Part shown: piece by piece, positions 61,148 to 64,000 of the stretch
Layout: each line of letters opens with the position of its first letter
Position numbering within the stretch: position 1 is the stretch's first letter
NCBI GenBank assembly: GCA_004555915.1
Contig: SFJM01000010.1
Coordinates: 4,193-68,192, forward strand
Source: Clostridiales bacterium
GTDB taxonomy: Bacteria > Bacillota > Clostridia > Oscillospirales > Butyricicoccaceae
Direction: 5' to 3'
Length of the DNA: 64,000 bases
Made by a program: the position numbers and the translations under genes
Notes under the pieces: model-generated
What the model was told of the DNA's origin: nothing
Database searches by the model: none
What the model saw: only the letters and a program-made list of their open reading frames with translations

Positions 61148-61735
61148 TTATTTTTTCCACGAAAAAACGGCCAGCAGTCGTCCAACCATAAAAACAATGT
61201 CCTCACTGCGTGAAATACCGATGGTTTTACCGATTGCCTTGCCGCCGATGGTCAGAGAGGAGACACAACCGGTAATGACAAGAGAAAGTGCAATCGAACG
61301 CAGGTCTGTTCCGTTATTTGTCAAATGCGTGATAATGACCGCACTGGTTGCACCGGAAATAATACCGGAAATATCACCGACAACGTCATTGCAGAAGCTG
61401 CCTACCTTTTCCGCATTACGGGTAATCCAGATGGCCTGCTTGGCACCGCTTACCTTTCTTGCAGCCATCGAATGAAACCGTTTCTCTGTGGAAACCGTAG
61501 CTGCAACGCCAATGACGTCAAACAGAATGCCAAGAGCAATAAACGCAAACAGAATGACAAATGCAATCAGATTGCCCACATGCTTCAGTGCCTGATTGGA
61601 TGTATAGGACATGACAACAGACAGCACAAAGCTGGCAATGCTGATGGTGGCAATCCAGCGCACATTAACAGTGCCGCTGTTCTGCTTCTGTTTCGGTTTG
61701 GATTTCCTTTTCGGTTTGCCGGAATCACTGTCCAA
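61148..61735 (-). CDS. small membrane protein resembling CorB/CNNM transporters
   Basis: A 195-residue protein with a very basic, Lys-rich N-terminus and four hydrophobic helices. IALGILFDVIGVAATVSTEK, followed by AARKVSGAKQAIWITRNAEKVG, resembles the DUF21 membrane part of CNNM/CorB-type Mg transporters, but the CBS domains are absent. The only start compatible with the full N-terminus is a TTG at 61735 with GGAGG nine bases upstream; no in-frame ATG lies before the helices. First gene of the operon ending at tyrS. Function not certain. Confidence 0.72.
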   Translation of the reverse strand: MDSDSGKPKRKSKPKQKQNSGTVNVRWIATISIASFVLSVVMSYTSNQALKHVGNLIAFVILFAFIALGILFDVIGVAATVSTEKRFHSMAARKVSGAKQAIWITRNAEKVGSFCNDVVGDISGIISGATSAVIITHLTNNGTDLRSIALSLVITGCVSSLTIGGKAIGKTIGISRSEDIVFMVGRLLAVFSWKK

Positions 61736-62063
61736 GTGACCTGACCTCCATTTTCATAATATTTTGTACAGTGAAGCCTGATATCCATTCAATATACAAA
61801 AAACTCCACCTCATTGATAATACACATAAAACCGACTTTTGTCAATGGATAGCTGGTTCCTGACGTTTTTCGGCTGATATTGGTCACATGAAGCTGCAAA
61901 TAGCCAAAGGTTTATTCTCTCTCGTCCTATGAGAAAATATTGCGCTGTTACTGGCAATTCCTGCCCGGTTGGTGTAGAATATGGTAACAACATGTTGCTG
62001 CATTCGATTCAAATGCGGCAGCGAAACCGCTCCGGCCTGTTTTTAAAAAAGGAGGAACCTGCC
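61736..62063 (+). other. intergenic region before the MgtC-like genes
   Basis: 328 bases containing the divergent promoters for the CorB-like operon and the MgtC-like pair. A TAGAAT at 61975-61980 may be the -10 for the MgtC-like genes, with a weak -35. No M-box (Mg riboswitch) or other known leader was recognised. The open frame from 61929 lacks a ribosome binding site. Confidence 0.5.
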
Positions 62064-62789
62064 ATGATTGCAGCATTGGATTATCTGCGGGAATTTCATA
62101 TGGCATCTGTCGCACTGCGGCTTGTGCTGGCCATGCTCAGCGGTGGCATGATTGGGATGGAACGCGGAAGAAAACGCCGTGCAGCAGGCTTTCGTACCTA
62201 TATGCTGGTGTGTCTCGGTGCAGCGCTGACCGTACTGCTGAGCCAATATGAAGCTGCCATGCTGAACACCCGATGGGCAGATCTGGCCCAGGAAATCGGA
62301 CTGCGCACAGATGTTTCCCGTTTTGGTGCGCAGGTTATCAACGGTATTGGTTTTCTCGGCGCCGGCACCATTATTGTCACCGGGCGGCAGCAGGTAAAAG
62401 GCCTGACCACCGCCGCAGGGCTCTGGGCATCCGCCTGCATGGGCATTGCTATCGGCGCAGGATTTTATGAATGTGTGGCCATTGCTTTCATCCTGATTTT
62501 CCTGTGTATTCGTGTTCTTCCGATTATCGACAACTTTATTCAGGATAATGCGATGATTATGCATCTCTATGTGGAATTTGAATCGCTGAACCAGGTTGGC
62601 TCCCTGATTAGTAAAGTGAAATCGTTACAGGTACAGATTTCTGATGTGGAAATTGAACGTGGACGCGAAAAGCTTTCCCAGCGGCACAGTGCAGTGTTTA
62701 CCATCCGCCTGCACAGGCGTCAGACGCATACACAGATATTATCATCCCTTTCGGAGCTTGACTGGATTTATCTGATTGAGGAGATTTAA
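62064..62789 (+). CDS. MgtC/SapB family protein (first of two)
   Basis: A 241-residue protein. The N-terminal 140 residues have five hydrophobic helices with the MgtC signature LRLVLAMLSGGMIGMERGRK and FGAQVINGIGFLGAGTIIV; the rest is a soluble ACT-like domain. MgtC proteins are linked to Mg limitation and F-ATPase control in pathogens; the role in commensals is unclear. AAGGAGG is eight bases before the ATG at 62064. Fourteen bases upstream of its paralogue. Confidence 0.9.
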   Translation: MIAALDYLREFHMASVALRLVLAMLSGGMIGMERGRKRRAAGFRTYMLVCLGAALTVLLSQYEAAMLNTRWADLAQEIGLRTDVSRFGAQVINGIGFLGAGTIIVTGRQQVKGLTTAAGLWASACMGIAIGAGFYECVAIAFILIFLCIRVLPIIDNFIQDNAMIMHLYVEFESLNQVGSLISKVKSLQVQISDVEIERGREKLSQRHSAVFTIRLHRRQTHTQILSSLSELDWIYLIEEI

Positions 62790-62803
62790 GGAGGATTTCA
62801 CAT

Positions 62804-63496
62804 ATGCTGGCACTTTTTGAGAATTTCCGCGAGATCACACTGGCATCCGTGACACTCCGGCTGTTTCTTGCCTTCCTCTGCGGCGGCTTAATCGGTATGG
62901 AACGGGCATATAAACGCCGTCCGGCAGGCTTCCGGACCCATATCCTCATCTGCCTGGGTGCGGCCATGACCACATTGACCAGCCAGTATCTGTATCTGGT
63001 GTTGCATTATTACACCGATATTGCCCGGCTGGGTGCACAGGTTGTGGCCGGTATCGGTTTTATCGGTGCCGGCACCATTATTGTAACCCGTCGCCAGCGC
63101 GTTAAGGGCCTGACCACTGCCGCAGGCCTGTGGGCGGCTGCAATTGTCGGTCTGGCTGTCGGCGCCGGATTTTATGAAGGCGCCATCCTGACTACCATCC
63201 TGATTCTGTTTGCCGAATCGGTTTTTTCCAGGCTGGAGCAGCGGATTCTGGATCATGCACCCGAGGTGAATCTATATATGGAATATACAGAAAAAGCCGC
63301 TCTGGATCGCGTTTTGACGCTCTATCGTGACCACAATGTAAAAATTCTCAATATGCAGATTACACGACCTACGGGCAGCAAGAAGCATAATGCCAGTGCA
63401 ATTTTTTCATTGCGTTTGAACAAATATTACCTGATCCGGCAGCTGCTGCAGGATGTTTTATCCATAGACGGTGTCATTCAGGCAGAGGAACTTTGA
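62804..63496 (+). CDS. MgtC/SapB family protein (second of two)
   Basis: A 230-residue paralogue of the preceding product with the same layout: LRLFLAFLCGGLIGMERAYKRR, LGAQVVAGIGFIGAGTIIV and VKGLTTAAGLWAAAIVGLAVG, then a soluble domain of about 85 residues. AAGGAGG precedes the ATG. The two products are similar along the entire length, so they arose by tandem duplication, perhaps followed by heteromer formation. Confidence 0.9.
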   Translation: MLALFENFREITLASVTLRLFLAFLCGGLIGMERAYKRRPAGFRTHILICLGAAMTTLTSQYLYLVLHYYTDIARLGAQVVAGIGFIGAGTIIVTRRQRVKGLTTAAGLWAAAIVGLAVGAGFYEGAILTTILILFAESVFSRLEQRILDHAPEVNLYMEYTEKAALDRVLTLYRDHNVKILNMQITRPTGSKKHNASAIFSLRLNKYYLIRQLLQDVLSIDGVIQAEEL

Positions 63497-64000
63497 TAAA
63501 GCTGTGATTCTGTTGTAGTTTCTCGTTTCTGCACACTGCATGTGGTTTCCCGCCACCTCCATGAACTACAGTCTGTTCTGATTGGCTTCAAAGCAAGGCC
63601 GTCGCTTTCTGACAGACTGTTATAAGAATATACAGAGAAAACTTTTTCCGAGCCGGGCTTGTCCTGCAAAACGTTCCGGTTGTTATCGGGCACCTTGCAT
63701 TAGCAACGGATAACTAAAGCAGGATATGCCGCCAATTTATCACTTATTTTATTGGCTACATAATAATTGCTTCCATTCTGAATCTGATGAGAAGCAGACC
63801 ACGTCCTTCCATATACTGGTTTCTGAAGTTTTTTCTCCTTCAGGAGTAGAGAAATGTCCCGAACCATGTTACAATAGGGTCTACAAAGATGTATTGGGAG
63901 GAAAAAGGTTGAAACATCGTGATTTGAGTACCATTCCGAAAAAGAGCGCACAAAACCAAGCCCCCTGAAAGCGGGCAAAAATCGAAGTTATGCTTAATGT
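63497..64000 (+). other. right-edge region without a recognised gene
   Basis: 504 bases. A TGTAGTT (63514-63520)/AACTACA (63564-63570) pair encloses GTGG/CCAC and forms a hairpin near the MgtC-like gene end, without a U-tract. CTCCT/AGGAG pairs again near 63835. Frames on both strands in this stretch have no protein-like features. The next gene probably begins beyond the window. Confidence 0.4.
63909..63968 (+). CDS. possible 19-residue leader peptide or chance ORF
   Basis: A TTG preceded by GGGAGGAAAAAGG opens a frame of 19 residues (MKHRDLSTIPKK at its start), ending with TGA. The good Shine-Dalgarno sequence is the only support. It may be the leader peptide of a gene lying outside the window or an accident of sequence. 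Confidence 0.25.
   Translation: MKHRDLSTIPKKSAQNQAP

Noticed and set aside
61736..62063. Mg-responsive M-box leader before the MgtC-like genes
   Set aside because: The region lacks the long conserved stems of the M-box.
63726..63968. An 80-residue plus-strand frame and an overlapping minus-strand frame
   Set aside because: Neither has a ribosome binding site at its start or protein-like composition; only the last 19 codons have a Shine-Dalgarno sequence.

Overview
The window reads as a chromosomal segment of an anaerobic, probably gut-dwelling Bacillota of the class Clostridia. The reasons are the gene order dxs-tlyA-nadK-argR-recN, two T-box leaders, strong GGAGG ribosome binding sites, RNase M5, ThyX, a selenium-dependent molybdenum hydroxylase operon, and the beginning of a choloylglycine (bile salt) hydrolase family gene at the left edge. 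No rRNA, tRNA, CRISPR array, phage or insertion sequence was recognised. Genus cannot be fixed from the sequence alone.

Layout. 1-1982 (minus): an M20 peptidase, a C39-like protein and the truncated start of a choloylglycine hydrolase family gene. 2238-10656: a sugar/cyclitol island with two AraC regulators, two Gfo/Idh/MocA dehydrogenases (one very like inositol 2-dehydrogenase), two xylose-isomerase-like TIM-barrel proteins and a sodium:solute symporter. 10852-11817: a stand-alone RelA/SpoT-type synthetase-like protein. 12055-14275: NCS2 purine permease and xanthine phosphoribosyltransferase.

14415-30310 (minus) is the centre of interest: two adjacent operons. The first, read from 20454 down to 14415, encodes a ModE-like regulator, a MoeA-like protein, MoaA, a MOSC-MogA fusion and the molybdate ABC transporter ModABC. 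The second, read from 30310 down to 20588, encodes SelD, YedF, a cysteine desulfurase/selenocysteine lyase-like enzyme, a tiny DUF3343 Se/S carrier-like protein, an XdhC-type protein with its two domains in swapped order, YqeC, YqeB, the three subunits of a xanthine-dehydrogenase-type hydroxylase and a MocA-type cytidylyltransferase. Together they supply molybdate, molybdopterin and labile selenium to one hydroxylase. The neighbouring purine permease and xanthine phosphoribosyltransferase make a purine substrate plausible; this is inference.

30620-35844: a two-part threonine/serine exporter (minus), a CstA-family transporter under a complete T-box leader (plus) and a sodium:alanine symporter (minus). 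36161-38112: a Xer-type tyrosine recombinase and an SPL-like radical SAM protein. 38174-53847 (minus): housekeeping genes rnmV, holA, comEC, hinT, alaS (own T-box), a U32 peptidase family protein, mltG, a CPBP protease, 5-formyl-THF cyclo-ligase, DJ-1/PfpI, GNAT, DUF2156, tmk, thyX and a TagA/WecG glycosyltransferase. 54085-61735 (minus): a seven-gene operon ending in tyrS. 62064-63496: two tandem MgtC/SapB paralogues. The last 500 bases show no convincing gene.

Starts were chosen by eye from ribosome binding sites; protein names rest on remembered family motifs, not on searches.
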